A DNA stretch of 64,000 bases from an uncultured Erythrobacter sp. GTDB taxonomy: Bacteria > Pseudomonadota > Alphaproteobacteria > Sphingomonadales > Sphingomonadaceae. Below, in pieces: positions 1 through 9,828 of this stretch (within the stretch, counting starts at the first letter, position 1; each line of letters begins with the position of its first letter). The stretch covers positions 434,001-498,000 of the forward strand of contig CANNCL010000002.1 in the NCBI GenBank assembly GCA_947503155.1, in the 5' to 3' direction. The notes beneath the pieces are model-generated. The model made no database searches, was not told the DNA's origin, and saw only the letters and a list, made by a program, of their open reading frames with translations. The position numbers and the translations under genes are program-made.

Positions 1-1409
1 GCCATTTCCGGCAGATTCACTTCCGCGGCCAGCGCATTCACCAAGATCAGCTCTTCTGGTGTATCAGCGCTGCTGCCGATGGCTTGGAAAAACCGTCGTT
101 CGGTGCGCCAGTCGCGGCGATTTGCGGCCATTGTGCGGATCGCGCGAACCAGAGGGCGTGCTTCGAATGCCGCGCGGGTTGCGGGATCGACCTGCAAGGG
201 CGGCACAGCGGCAAAATCGGGCATCGGACGGCCCAACGCGGACAAGGAAAGTTGGCCGTAATAATAATGCGGAAACTCCGCCGCCATCTCGAAATAGCGC
301 GCCGCGTCTTCTTGCAATCCGGCCTGACGCGCGGCGCGGCCTGCCCAATAAAAGCCCTTTGACCGGGTCAGCGGCGTCCGGGCTGCCTCACCATAACGCA
401 AGAATAGCGGCGCGGCTGATGCGCCATTATTCAGACGCCACAGCGCATTGGTGCCGCCTTTCCACATCAGATCGGTGTAGCGATCCCGCAGGGCAAAGGA
501 GCCTTTGGAAATGTCCGTACCGGGCACGAACAAATCGTCGATCCGGCTGGCAATGCGAACGGTGCTGGTTACGTCCGCCGCCTCTGCCATGGCGAGCATA
601 TCGCCGACCAATTCCTCTGCCGCGAAAGCGGGGGCATCGAAATTCGGACGATTGGCGAGCAGGTTGATCGCAGCCTGCGTCTGGCCGCTTGCGCGGTAAT
701 AATTGACGAGGTTGAAAACATAGCCCGCATTTTGCTGAGTGCGCGCGGGCACAGGAATACCGGCGGCCTGCGGCGTCGACCCGCGCACCAATGCAATACG
801 CGCCATTGCCATATCGCGGTCTTCTGGGCGCAGATTGATTAAATGACGCTCTGCCGCCGCGGCTTGTTCTTGCCAAAGCAGCGCGTCCATCCGTGCGGCG
901 TGGTCCTCTGGCGTAAAGCGGCTGCCGAACAGCCCGGTCAAATAGGCCTCTGTTGGCCCCGTCATTTCGCCGCCGCGCCACGCGGCGCGCGCAACGTCAA
1001 ATGCATCGCCGCGCTGCGCCGCCGCCAGCGACAACGCATAACGCGCGCGGCCTGCATTGGTCAGCGGTGGCAGCGCGTCGAAGAAATTGAGAATTTCAGC
1101 CTGAGAAGGCGCTTCTTCGCCGAGCGTGTTTTCCGCACGGATGCGGATAATCTCGGTGCGCGGAAATTCAGGATAGGCCAGCGCAAATCCGGCATAATCG
1201 GCAAAGCGAAGTTCGCGGTTTTGCTGAAGCAATTCCCACCGCGAAATCGCTGCGCCGATCTGGCTCGGCTGTTGAGCGACCATATTGCTGCGAGCGGAAC
1301 TGCTCGACATTTGCGCGGAAGAGGGCGCCGATAGCGACCCTAAAGTAGCGACGGCGAAGGCCGCCAAAGCAATCGGAGAGGTAAGCAAATTTCTAGCCAT
1401 GCTGGACAT
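1..1409 (-). CDS. Soluble lytic murein transglycosylase (N-terminal part, runs off the window)
   Basis: The reading frame is open from the start codon at 1409 to the window edge, giving the first 469 residues. It begins with a Sec signal peptide (AFAVATLGSLSAPSSAQ), followed by a long Ala/Arg-rich alpha-helical region. The segments RSKGFYWAGRAARQAG and FPHYYYGQLSLSALG are typical of the superhelical U/L domain of Slt70-type lytic transglycosylases, including the conserved FYGQLA-like motif. The catalytic goose-lysozyme-like domain would lie beyond base 1, so activity cannot be judged here. The family cleaves peptidoglycan glycan strands in the periplasm. An AGGAG sits 12 bases before the ATG at 1409; a second ATG at 1400 is possible. 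It is divergent from dapA. Confidence 0.85.
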   Translation of the reverse strand, partial: MSSMARNLLTSPIALAAFAVATLGSLSAPSSAQMSSSSARSNMVAQQPSQIGAAISRWELLQQNRELRFADYAGFALAYPEFPRTEIIRIRAENTLGEEAPSQAEILNFFDALPPLTNAGRARYALSLAAAQRGDAFDVARAAWRGGEMTGPTEAYLTGLFGSRFTPEDHAARMDALLWQEQAAAAERHLINLRPEDRDMAMARIALVRGSTPQAAGIPVPARTQQNAGYVFNLVNYYRASGQTQAAINLLANRPNFDAPAFAAEELVGDMLAMAEAADVTSTVRIASRIDDLFVPGTDISKGSFALRDRYTDLMWKGGTNALWRLNNGASAAPLFLRYGEAARTPLTRSKGFYWAGRAARQAGLQEDAARYFEMAAEFPHYYYGQLSLSALGRPMPDFAAVPPLQVDPATRAAFEARPLVRAIRTMAANRRDWRTERRFFQAIGSSADTPEELILVNALAAEVNLPEM

Positions 1410-1508
1410 AGTGCCGATCGGCTCCTTATCAGGCGCTTAACAAAAAGGGGTGCGCGAACAATCTGTGCGCCTTTATCGTCATTTATTGTCTGAAACAGGA
1501 TAAAAGCA

Positions 1509-2390
1509 ATGTTCAGCGGATCTATTCCCGCTCTAGCGACTCCTTTCCGCGACGGATCGTTGGACGAGGGGGCATTTCGTCAATTGGTCGATTGGCAAAT
1601 CGATCAGGGCAGCGCCGCTTTGGTCCCTTGCGGAACGACGGGAGAGGCATCGACCCTCTCCAACGCAGAGCACCACCGCGTTATCGAGATTTGCATTGAG
1701 CAAGCCGCCGGGCGCGTTCCGGTAATCGCAGGCTGCGGCAGCAACGATACGCGCAATGCCGAAATGCACATGGTTTTTGCGAAGAAGGCAGGGGCCGCAG
1801 CTGGGCTGTGTGTTGCGCCCTATTATAACCGCCCAAGCCAAGCGGGATTGATCGCGCATTTCAGCTATTTGGCGGAAAACTGCGACCTGCCGATTGTTCT
1901 GTATAATGTGCCGAGCCGCACTGTGACCGATATTGAAGATGAGACGGTCGTGGCGCTGGTGCGCAAATATCCCGACCGCATTGTGGCCATCAAAGATGCA
2001 AGCGGCGATCTGTCGCGCGTTGCCGATCACCGGATGGGTATCGGGCGCGAATTCTGTCAGCTGTCCGGCAATGATGAATTGTGGCTGCCGCATTCCGCCG
2101 CAGGGGGCAGGGGGGCGATTTCTGTGACAGCAAATGTTGCACCCGCTTTATGCGCGGAATTTCAGGCGGCAATCGCGGCCAATGAGCTCAAGAAAGCGCG
2201 TGATCTCAATGACCGGCTGTTTCCGCTGCATTATGCGATGTTTTCAGACGCCAGCCCGGCACCGGTGAAATATGCGCTCAGCCGGGTGCATGATTGGTTT
2301 TCGCCCGATGTGCGCCTGCCTATCATCGAAGCGAGCGAGGAATCGCGCCGCGCCGTTGATGAGGCGCTGGTCCATGCGGGATTGATGTAA
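1509..2390 (+). CDS. dapA: 4-hydroxy-tetrahydrodipicolinate synthase
   Basis: DapA condenses pyruvate with aspartate semialdehyde, the first committed step of lysine and meso-diaminopimelate synthesis in the cytosol. The 293-residue length is normal for the family. The sequence shows the pyruvate-binding GTTGE motif (Thr43/Thr44), APYYN (Tyr106), catalytic Tyr132 in YNVPSRT and the Schiff-base Lys162 in AIKDASGD, all on a TIM-barrel scaffold. The ATG at 1509 follows an AGGA-containing ribosome site. The neighbouring lytic transglycosylase, divergent, also acts in cell-wall metabolism. Identification is secure. Confidence 0.97.
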   Translation: MFSGSIPALATPFRDGSLDEGAFRQLVDWQIDQGSAALVPCGTTGEASTLSNAEHHRVIEICIEQAAGRVPVIAGCGSNDTRNAEMHMVFAKKAGAAAGLCVAPYYNRPSQAGLIAHFSYLAENCDLPIVLYNVPSRTVTDIEDETVVALVRKYPDRIVAIKDASGDLSRVADHRMGIGREFCQLSGNDELWLPHSAAGGRGAISVTANVAPALCAEFQAAIAANELKKARDLNDRLFPLHYAMFSDASPAPVKYALSRVHDWFSPDVRLPIIEASEESRRAVDEALVHAGLM

Positions 2391-2415
2391 AGGCGCGGTT
2401 TAAGGGCGCGCCCAA

Positions 2416-4416
2416 TCAATCAGGAGGGTTATGCCGCTCAACAAAAGCAACCGCCGCATCCAGCATTTGGCGGCGTGTTGCGCTTTGTGAAAGCCAGTGA
2501 TCCTCGCCGTCCAATGCGAGAAATTCAACCGGTTTGCCCGCATCTTCCAACGCGTCTTTCATCATCAAGGATTGCGCAAATGGCACCACGGTATCGTCGC
2601 GCCCGTGGATTAAGAGGACCGGAGCATCAGCATTGCGGGCATTTTGCGTCGGGGACAGCGCATCAAGGTCAACATCTTCGCCAAATTGCCGGTCGAATGA
2701 ACGGGTGAAGACATCGCGCGAACCGGTGCGAAATTCCCTGAGCAAGGGTTCTAGATTAGCAACTCCGTTGACCGAGACGGCGCAGCGATAGAAGCCTTGT
2801 TGTAAGGTTACCCCGGCCAGCGCCGCATAGCCGCCATAGCTCGAACCCACGATGCAAGCGCGCGCCGGATCGACAATCCCGGCCTCTGCCAAAGCCATAA
2901 GCCCGTCGGATTTGTCGGTCTGCATCTTGCGGCCCCATTCGCCGTCGCCCGCTTCGATAAAGCCCGCACCGCGCCCGGTGCTGCCGCGAAAATTTGGCTG
3001 CAAAACGGCGTATCCGCGAGAGGCAAAAGCCTGCGCCCGCCAGTCAAAACGTTCGACATTATGCGCCGTCGGGCCGCCGTGAGGCAGGATGATAACCGGC
3101 AAATTGACTGGATCACGCCCGGGCGGCAGCGTCAGGATGGCGTTTATCTCAAGCCCATCTTGCGCTTCGTAAGTAAAGGTGGAAACTTTGCCGATCGCCG
3201 GCCCTTGAATGGCTGGGCGTTCGAGACCCAGAATCGAGCGTTCGCCCGTTGCGCCATTCATTCGGAACCACGTGCCGCTGTCATAATTGCCGCTGGTCGT
3301 GGCGATCAAAGTGCTGAAATCGGCTGTGAAACCGGCGATTTCAGCATATGAAGCGTAAGAGAACGCACCAAGCGCCTCTGACAATACGGCTTGCGCTCTT
3401 TCATCGCTTAGCTCGATTGATCCATCGCTCTCATTTTGCAGGCCAAGGACCCGGCTGGAAAACGGTTTTCGGACCCATTGGCGAACAATCACATCTTCCC
3501 AAATTTCGGTTGGTGTTCCGCCGGTGAGAGGGATTTGAAACCGTCTGACGCCGCGCGACGTGTCATCATAATAGCTGTAGATCACACTGTCGCCGTCTGC
3601 GCCGAAACCGATCAGCGATACGCGCCCGCGTTCCTGCCGCCCGCGCGCGATTGTGTCGCCATCGCCGTTTTCGACACGCCAATTGCCATTGCGCGCATCC
3701 AGTTGCAGCACCGCACCGACTTCGCCATCATCGTCGATCAACCAATCGCGTGAGGCGGGATAATCGTCTGGATACGCTTTGAGATCAGTTTCTCCGGTGA
3801 CCAGATCGACCGCAAAAAGCGCCGGCCTGCGATCAAGCAATTGATCGCGATTGCCCGAAGTGCTGCCGCGCCGGAATCCGCCGAAATATCCGGTCCAGCG
3901 GCCATCGACCTGCCGAATGCCGTAAAAGCGCGTAATCGCATTGGCGATGTAGCGTTGCTCTGCAAAAATGGAGACGACCGGGCTTGCGTCATCAAGGGGG
4001 ATGACATTGCCGCGCAAAAATTCCGCTTTGCTCTCAACATATTGCCGGGGGAGGCGGCCCGTTTCTGTGCGCAGCAACAAGATCGCCTCTTCGCCAACCC
4101 ATTCGATCCCGCGCACTTTGGCATCGCCGACCACAATCTGTTTCACAGGGGTTCCAGCGGCATCGAGGACGGTGATTACCCGTTCCCCCTGAGCCGTCAT
4201 CAGCAAAGCGGTGTAGGCCCCGCTCGGCGAAACCTCAGCTTCTTCGATCGACGGCAAATCGCCGTAATATTCAAGCGGGGGCGCGGGCATGTTTTGCGCC
4301 TGAGCAGCCAGAGGCAAAAGGGACGTCAGACCGATTGCAATGACACCAGAACTGACACCAGAACCGACACCAGAACCAATCAGCGCCGCTGCAGCGACCG
4401 ATGTGAGAATGCGCAT
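2416..4416 (-). CDS. Exported S9-family prolyl oligopeptidase-like serine peptidase
   Basis: A 666-residue protein with a signal peptide ending near AQA (residues 39-41), an N-terminal beta-propeller-like region and a C-terminal alpha/beta hydrolase domain. The catalytic triad is visible: nucleophile in GSSYGGYAAL, aspartate in HGRDDTVVP and histidine in GEDHWL. LPVIILPHGGP is the usual oxyanion-hole strand. Such peptidases hydrolyse oligopeptides, often after proline, in the periplasm; the substrate here is unknown. The signal peptide is odd because it contains GSGVGSGVSSGV, encoded by a 12-bp tandem repeat. It is convergent with dapA, with 25 bases between the stops. A GGGG ribosome site precedes the ATG at 4416. 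Confidence 0.88.
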   Translation of the reverse strand: MRILTSVAAAALIGSGVGSGVSSGVIAIGLTSLLPLAAQAQNMPAPPLEYYGDLPSIEEAEVSPSGAYTALLMTAQGERVITVLDAAGTPVKQIVVGDAKVRGIEWVGEEAILLLRTETGRLPRQYVESKAEFLRGNVIPLDDASPVVSIFAEQRYIANAITRFYGIRQVDGRWTGYFGGFRRGSTSGNRDQLLDRRPALFAVDLVTGETDLKAYPDDYPASRDWLIDDDGEVGAVLQLDARNGNWRVENGDGDTIARGRQERGRVSLIGFGADGDSVIYSYYDDTSRGVRRFQIPLTGGTPTEIWEDVIVRQWVRKPFSSRVLGLQNESDGSIELSDERAQAVLSEALGAFSYASYAEIAGFTADFSTLIATTSGNYDSGTWFRMNGATGERSILGLERPAIQGPAIGKVSTFTYEAQDGLEINAILTLPPGRDPVNLPVIILPHGGPTAHNVERFDWRAQAFASRGYAVLQPNFRGSTGRGAGFIEAGDGEWGRKMQTDKSDGLMALAEAGIVDPARACIVGSSYGGYAALAGVTLQQGFYRCAVSVNGVANLEPLLREFRTGSRDVFTRSFDRQFGEDVDLDALSPTQNARNADAPVLLIHGRDDTVVPFAQSLMMKDALEDAGKPVEFLALDGEDHWLSQSATRRQMLDAAVAFVERHNPPD
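4342..4377 (-). repeat. 12-bp tandem repeat (3 units) inside a signal-peptide coding region
   Basis: Three adjacent 12-base units (GACACCAGAACT, then GACACCAGAACC twice on the + strand) lie within the start of the S9 peptidase gene and encode a Gly-Ser-Gly-Val-type repeat just before the hydrophobic core of the signal peptide. The period of four codons keeps the frame whatever the copy number. Confidence 0.85.
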
Positions 4417-4553
4417 GAATTGAGACCCCTTTGAATTTGCTGATGATTAAAAGGTTTGCGGCGGAATATTCAAGCGCTGGTGTGACAAGTTTTGTGGGCA
4501 TACGCCGCTAGGTCTTTGCGTAGCGGGCAAAGACGCCTATCTGCGCTGTCACT

Positions 4554-5036
4554 ATGGCACGGCCCAAACCAGAAACTTTCGACAAGCTCAAAACTGTCGC
4601 GCAAAACCGGCGCGCGCGGTTTGATTTTCATATCGAGGACAAATTTGAAGCGGGGCTGGCGCTGCAAGGCACAGAGGTAAAGGCATTGCGCGCGGGCGAG
4701 GCGACCATTGCTGAAAGCTATGCCGAGGTGCGCGGCGGGGAAGTGTGGCTCGTCAATGCGACCATCCCGGAATATAGCCACGGCAACCGGATCAATCACG
4801 AACCGCGCCGTCCGCGCAAATTGCTGCTCAACACCCGCGAGATTAACAAGCTGTTTGGGGCCGTTGAGAAAAAGGGCATGACGATTGTTCCGCTGTCGAT
4901 TTATTTCAATAAAACGGGCCGCGCGAAAGTTGAACTGGCACTGGCCAAGGGCAAGCAAGCGCATGATAAGCGAGCGGGCATCAAAGACCGCGATTGGAAG
5001 CGCGATAAAGCCCGCCTGATGCGTGAGAAGGGCTGA
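4554..5036 (+). CDS. smpB: SsrA-binding protein (trans-translation)
   Basis: SmpB binds tmRNA and delivers it to stalled ribosomes for rescue and tagging of nascent proteins. The 160-residue length fits. The sequence contains the diagnostic beta-barrel strands [20 protein letters not shown] and IPEYSHGNR, and ends in the basic, disordered tail with the [10 protein letters not shown] motif that enters the mRNA channel. The start ATG at 4554 gives the standard MARPK N-terminus. The tmRNA gene itself is not in this window. The gene is downstream of, and divergent from, the S9 peptidase. Confidence 0.97.
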   Translation: MARPKPETFDKLKTVAQNRRARFDFHIEDKFEAGLALQGTEVKALRAGEATIAESYAEVRGGEVWLVNATIPEYSHGNRINHEPRRPRKLLLNTREINKLFGAVEKKGMTIVPLSIYFNKTGRAKVELALAKGKQAHDKRAGIKDRDWKRDKARLMREKG

Positions 5037-5186
5037 CCCGCACGCAAAAGTGCAAGACTAGCAAGGTTCACCCACTGGTCAGACGCGTTTGCCTACTTAT
5101 ATGGACATTCATGCTATTGCTGCCGATATTCAGCCAAGGACGCTTTTTTCCGTGCGCGGTGTCGGCACACGCGTTCAAATTGGGAT

Positions 5187-5780
5187 ATGCGGTCTGATAT
5201 GAAGGCGCGGCGCAACACCTGGGCATCGGACATGATCCGCAAATATATGCCCAAACGCGAAGAGATGGCGCGCAACAAATATCTGCGGCCAATTGCCCAT
5301 CGTTTCCTGAACCCTGAATTATGGCGGTTTACGCGTCGGTCTGTGCCGCGCGGTGTTGCTTTGGGCTTGTTCGCCGCCTTTATTATTCCGGTGGGTCAGA
5401 TATTTCTTGCCGCATTCTTGGCGTTGCCCGCGCGTGCCAATGTGCCGCTCGCCGCGCTTGTGACCTTCGTGACGAACCCGTTCACGATCGCATTTTGGGC
5501 CGTCATTGCGAACCGTGTTGGCCAGTTTATCTTGCGGATTGATGCGGCCACCTCTGGGATGGCCAACGAACAATTGGCCAGCGGGGATTGGCAATGGGTG
5601 ATTGACGCCTTTGAATTTGCAGGCGTCACAGTTGTGGGCTTTTTCGTGCTCGCAGTTGTCTCGTCAGCGGTCGGTTATCTGCTTTCAAGCGCAATCTGGC
5701 GCGTTCTGGTTGCACGTAGGCGGGCAAAACGACTGAAACGGATGGAAGACCGGCTCGACCAAAGGCTCAACGCGAATTAG
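5187..5780 (+). CDS. DUF2062 membrane protein
   Basis: A 197-residue inner-membrane protein. The segment RRSVPRGVALGLFAAF, followed by IPVGQIFLAAFLALPAR and VTFVTNPFTIAFWAVIANRVG, is the characteristic DUF2062 signature. Three hydrophobic segments are visible at about residues 54-72, 80-112 and 148-168, and the tail is strongly basic. The function of the family is not established. Starts at 5187 or 5199 are both possible; neither has a well-spaced ribosome site. It lies 30-60 bases before cckA in the same orientation, so co-transcription is plausible. Confidence 0.85.
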   Translation: MRSDMKARRNTWASDMIRKYMPKREEMARNKYLRPIAHRFLNPELWRFTRRSVPRGVALGLFAAFIIPVGQIFLAAFLALPARANVPLAALVTFVTNPFTIAFWAVIANRVGQFILRIDAATSGMANEQLASGDWQWVIDAFEFAGVTVVGFFVLAVVSSAVGYLLSSAIWRVLVARRRAKRLKRMEDRLDQRLNAN

Positions 5781-5840
5781 AGCTAGTGCCACCAAAGCAG
5801 TCCGCCTTTTTTGCATTCTGCTCCAACCGTGCCGAAGAAA

Positions 5841-8351
5841 ATGACAAGCGCAAGCAACGAGATCGCAAAACAGACGGGCAAGGCCTCCGGCACTCCGGTG
5901 CTGGCCGGGTTGTTGGGGGCGTTTGCCTTAAGCACGGCTTTGGTGTTTTTTGCGACGACTAGCGTGGTGCTTGCGGGCGCCTATGCGGCGGGATTGATCA
6001 CATTATTGCTCGGCGTTTTTGCGTTTGAACGTATGGATACGAAGCCTGCCGATGCTGAGCTGACAATATCCGATTGGTCGGTCACTGTGGCCGCGATTGA
6101 GGAACAGAGCGCCGCCAAAGGGACCGGCGAAGCGATAGCGATCACCGATCGCGCCAATCGCCTCGTTTGTGCAAATTCTGTTTTCGTAGAGGCATTCGGC
6201 GCGAATAGTGCGCCGCCTTCCTTGCCTTTTGAACGCCCTGCGTTGGAGGCCATGAGCAGGCTGGCTCGTCATGCATGGCGCGATGGGGCAGCGCAGAACG
6301 ATAAAGTCGAAGGGCCAAGAGCGCTTGAATGGGCGGTGTCTGCACGGCGAGCGGGGCGGGGCGAGGATCACCTGATCTGGCGTTTTGTTCGCACCGTGCC
6401 GGCAACCCGCGACATCTTGAGTGACCTCGATTTGTCCGGCGTTTTCGGGGCAATGCTCAGCCGTGCCGGGATTGAAGCGGCGATCACCGGACCAGACGGC
6501 GTGGTTCGCAGCGTAAGCGCGGGCTTTGCCGAACGTGCATCAGGCGATGAAGCGGCAACCTTGGCGGGCCAAAACTTCGTCGCGCTGCTCCGCGCCGATG
6601 ACCGCGACCGGATATTTTTCGCGCGCGAAGGGCGGGGCGGTACGCCGCAAACTCTGATCGATGTGCCGTTAAGCGAACCGGCCCAAGCGGGCACCGTTCC
6701 GGGACCAGATGATGGCACCTCTCTGATGTTGCTGGTTGATAGCGGTGTCGGGATCGGCAGCGGCTGGGATGGCACATCACAGGCGGGCGTCGCCCAATTG
6801 GAAGCGCTGCTTGCGCAATTGCCGCTCGGCCTTGCGATGACAGACCGGGATGGACGATTCCTGTTTGGCAATGATGCGTTCTTGCGCTCGGTGGAGCGTG
6901 AAGATCGCGGGCTTCCCGCATTCCCAACCGATCTTGTGACACGCGAAGACAAAGCGGCGCTTTCGGATGCTGTGCGTCGCCACGGCCGCGGTCCTGCGAC
7001 CAGCGGCGATATGGCGGTGCGTCTTGGCTCGCGGCCCGATGAGCCGGTTTCCATGGGCCTGGCCGGTGTGCGCGGTTTGGGGGAAGCGGCGGTGCTGCTC
7101 AGCCTGACCGATTCGTCCGAAGAAACGCAGCTAAAACGTCAGGTCGCTCAGGCCACCAAAATGCAAGCAGTGGGTCAGCTTGCCGGCGGGGTGGCGCATG
7201 ATTTCAACAATGTGCTGACGGCGGTGATCGGCACATGCGATTTGATGCTGCTGCGGCACACGCCGGGCGACAGCGACTATGATGACATTCAACAGATCCG
7301 TGCCAATTCGAACCGCGCGGCCTCGCTGACCCGGCAATTGCTCGCCTTTTCGCGGCAACAGACTTTGCGGCCAGAAATATTGCAATTGCCCGATGTGGTC
7401 AGCGAAGTCGGCCCGCTGATTAAACGCCTTTTGGGCGAGAAGATCGGCTATTTCGTTCAGCATGACCGCGATTTGGGCGCGGTGCGGGCCGATCCTCAAC
7501 AGCTGGAACAGGTGATTATGAACCTCGCGGTGAATGCCCGTGATGCGATCAATTCAAAGCCGCCTGCGACGACAAAGCCTGAGCAAGGACGGATATCTCT
7601 GCTGACGCGCAGCATTCGATCCAAAGAGGTGATTAAGCTGGGTTCAGAAGTGCTGCCCGCTGCCGATTACACCGTGCTGATCGTTCAGGATAATGGCGGC
7701 GGCATCCCGGTAGAGGTGCTGCCAAAATTGTTCGAACCGTTCTTCACGACGAAGGAACAGGGGAAGGGCACCGGCCTTGGCCTTTCAACGGTCTATGGAA
7801 TCATCAAACAATCGGGCGGCTTTATCTTCGCAGATAATATTGCCGATGCGGGCGGGCGCGTGACGGGCGCGCGTTTCACGATCTATTTCCCGGTCCATCA
7901 CGGCGAAGCGCCGCGCCGCGCCGAGGCGCCCGAACCGGCCTCATCTGAATGGTCAAAGGGTGGCCGCATCCTATTGGTAGAAGACGAAGACATGGTTCGC
8001 GCGGTTGCCGAACGCGCTCTTGCCCGCGCCGGTTATCAGATAACCGCCTGTCCCGGCGGCGAAGAGGGATTGGCCGCGATTGCGGGGGGCACAGAGTTTG
8101 ATTTGGTGCTGAGTGATGTCGTCATGCCCGGCATGGATGGCCCGGCAATGGTCCGCGCGATCCGTAGCCAGCGTCCCAACATTCCTGTGCTCTTTATGTC
8201 GGGTTATGCCGAAGAGGCTCTGCGCAGCGAGATCGATATCCCCGATATGCACTTTATCGCCAAACCATTCAGCGTGGCCGATATCAGCGATAAGGTCGGC
8301 TCTGTTATGCGCGCGGCGTCCAGCGAAGAGGTCGCGAAACAGGGCGCTTAA
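5841..8351 (+). CDS. cckA: Hybrid sensor histidine kinase CckA
   Basis: CckA is the membrane kinase/phosphatase that feeds phosphate through ChpT to CtrA and CpdR in the alphaproteobacterial cell-cycle phosphorelay. Two N-terminal membrane helices (about residues 15-60) are followed by PAS-like regions. The HisKA box [15 protein letters not shown] has His453, and the HATPase domain shows DNGGGIP and [14 protein letters not shown]. The C-terminal receiver domain has acidic residues in LLVEDEDM and the phospho-acceptor Asp759 in [11 protein letters not shown]. The HDFNN sequence and domain order are diagnostic for CckA. I chose the ATG at 5841 (836 aa) over an in-frame TTG at 5811. The partner regulator CpdR is encoded 8 kb away. 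Confidence 0.93.
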   Translation: MTSASNEIAKQTGKASGTPVLAGLLGAFALSTALVFFATTSVVLAGAYAAGLITLLLGVFAFERMDTKPADAELTISDWSVTVAAIEEQSAAKGTGEAIAITDRANRLVCANSVFVEAFGANSAPPSLPFERPALEAMSRLARHAWRDGAAQNDKVEGPRALEWAVSARRAGRGEDHLIWRFVRTVPATRDILSDLDLSGVFGAMLSRAGIEAAITGPDGVVRSVSAGFAERASGDEAATLAGQNFVALLRADDRDRIFFAREGRGGTPQTLIDVPLSEPAQAGTVPGPDDGTSLMLLVDSGVGIGSGWDGTSQAGVAQLEALLAQLPLGLAMTDRDGRFLFGNDAFLRSVEREDRGLPAFPTDLVTREDKAALSDAVRRHGRGPATSGDMAVRLGSRPDEPVSMGLAGVRGLGEAAVLLSLTDSSEETQLKRQVAQATKMQAVGQLAGGVAHDFNNVLTAVIGTCDLMLLRHTPGDSDYDDIQQIRANSNRAASLTRQLLAFSRQQTLRPEILQLPDVVSEVGPLIKRLLGEKIGYFVQHDRDLGAVRADPQQLEQVIMNLAVNARDAINSKPPATTKPEQGRISLLTRSIRSKEVIKLGSEVLPAADYTVLIVQDNGGGIPVEVLPKLFEPFFTTKEQGKGTGLGLSTVYGIIKQSGGFIFADNIADAGGRVTGARFTIYFPVHHGEAPRRAEAPEPASSEWSKGGRILLVEDEDMVRAVAERALARAGYQITACPGGEEGLAAIAGGTEFDLVLSDVVMPGMDGPAMVRAIRSQRPNIPVLFMSGYAEEALRSEIDIPDMHFIAKPFSVADISDKVGSVMRAASSEEVAKQGA

Positions 8352-8374
8352 GCGGGCATCTTCAAAAAAGTTAT

Positions 8375-8412
8375 GTTCCGCTCTTGTTCTTTTGGAACAA
8401 ACCCGATACATG
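8375..8412 (+). promoter_or_regulatory. LexA (SOS) box and promoter of recA
   Basis: GTTC-CGCTCTT-GTTC at 8375-8389 is an exact match to the alphaproteobacterial LexA operator GTTC-N7-GTTC. The second half-site overlaps a candidate -35 element (TTGTTC, 8384-8389), and a -10-like TACATG lies 17 bases further on at 8407-8412. Operator occlusion of the -35 is therefore the expected repression mode. It lies 111 bases before the recA start. Confidence 0.85.
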
Positions 8413-8499
8413 AACTCCTACAGGGGGCGGCAAAGGGCTGCTTCAGCAGGGCCGGTTAAAACTATTTAATCGCCCTAGGCATTCGAAGGAGCGCATGCG

Positions 8500-9564
8500 A
8501 TGACCGCCCAACTTAAGCTGGTAGAGAAGGGAAAAGGCGTGGACCGTCAAAAGGCTCTCGATGCCGCACTCGCACAGATTGATCGCGCGTTCGGTAAAGG
8601 CTCAGCGATGAAGCTGGGTTCCAAAGAGGCGATGGAGATCGAATCGATTTCCACTGGCTCACTCGGACTCGATATTGCGCTTGGAATAGGCGGCCTGCCT
8701 AAAGGGCGCGTCATCGAAGTGTATGGCCCGGAAAGCTCAGGCAAGACGACGTTGGCGCTGCATGTGATTGCAGAGGCGCAAAAGAACGGCGGCACAGCGG
8801 CGTTTGTCGATGCCGAACACGCTCTTGATCCTGTCTACGCAAAGAAACTGGGCGTGGACATTGATGAATTGATCGTCTCTCAGCCGGATACTGGCGAGCA
8901 GGCTCTCGAAATCGTCGACACGTTGGTTCGCTCAAACGCGATTGATGTGCTTGTTATCGATTCGGTCGCGGCGCTTGTTCCGCGCGCTGAAATCGAAGGC
9001 GAAATGGGCGATGCTCATGTTGGCCTTCAGGCGCGGCTTATGTCCCAATCTCTGCGCAAGCTAACTGGTTCGATCAATCGTTCGAAATGCATGGTGATTT
9101 TCATCAACCAGCTGCGGATGAAAATCGGCGTGATGTACGGCAATCCTGAAACAACAACAGGCGGTAACGCGCTTAAGTTCTACGCTTCGGTCAGGCTCGA
9201 CATTCGCCGCACGGGTCAAATTAAAGACCGCGACGAAGTGGTTGGCAACTCGACTCGCGTGAAAGTGGTCAAGAACAAGGTGGCCCCGCCGTTCAAACAG
9301 GTCGAGTTTGACATCATGTATGGTCAAGGCATCTCGAAAAGAGGCGAGATACTCGATCTTGGCGTGAAAGCCGACATCGTAGAGAAATCGGGTAGCTGGT
9401 ATTCTTACGACAGCGTGCGGATTGGTCAGGGGCGTGAGAATGCCAAGACCTATCTCGCCGAAAACCCAGAAGTTTGCGACAAATTGGAAGCCGCCATTCG
9501 CGGTAAAACCGATGAAGTCGCCGAGGAAATGATGACGGGGCCGGACGCGGAACCTGAAGACTGA
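8500..9564 (+). CDS. recA: Recombinase RecA
   Basis: RecA forms filaments on single-stranded DNA, catalyses strand exchange and triggers LexA self-cleavage. The 354-residue length is standard. The Walker A motif GPESSGKT is at residues 76-83. Further signatures are [25 protein letters not shown], the [21 protein letters not shown] loop region and an acidic C-terminus. A GAAGGAG ribosome site lies eight bases before the ATG at 8500. A perfect LexA box upstream shows SOS control. It is followed by alaS, as in many alphaproteobacteria. Confidence 0.98.
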   Translation: MTAQLKLVEKGKGVDRQKALDAALAQIDRAFGKGSAMKLGSKEAMEIESISTGSLGLDIALGIGGLPKGRVIEVYGPESSGKTTLALHVIAEAQKNGGTAAFVDAEHALDPVYAKKLGVDIDELIVSQPDTGEQALEIVDTLVRSNAIDVLVIDSVAALVPRAEIEGEMGDAHVGLQARLMSQSLRKLTGSINRSKCMVIFINQLRMKIGVMYGNPETTTGGNALKFYASVRLDIRRTGQIKDRDEVVGNSTRVKVVKNKVAPPFKQVEFDIMYGQGISKRGEILDLGVKADIVEKSGSWYSYDSVRIGQGRENAKTYLAENPEVCDKLEAAIRGKTDEVAEEMMTGPDAEPED

Positions 9565-9828
9565 TCCTCAAGCGGGCGCTGATGCGGCTATACCTGACTT
9601 TGGGCTATTTTTGGTCTGACTTTCGGCCCGCCGCACGCTCGGAAAACCGGAATACCGGCGTGAACTCTTTTCCTTCTTTCTGAGGGATGGCGGTTTGCGC
9701 CGGTTTTTCGTTTGAATGCGCATTTTTTGATGTGCTGGTGAAGTGTTTTGCAATTGCGCCGACCTGATCCGCAACAACACTGACGCTTTGGCTTGTCGGG
9801 CCGGTTTGCATTGCCTAATTGCGCTAAT

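Noticed and set aside
8456..8469. A CtrA-like TTAA...TTAA pair upstream of recA.
   Set aside because: The spacing is six bases instead of seven, and the flanking bases do not match the TTAACCAT half-site preference.
9565..9828. T-rich gap between recA and alaS with several small hairpins (CCGG-AATA-CCGG, GGCG-GTTT-GCGCC followed by T's).
   Set aside because: Each stem is only four or five base pairs; a recA terminator may be here, but no single one can be picked with confidence.
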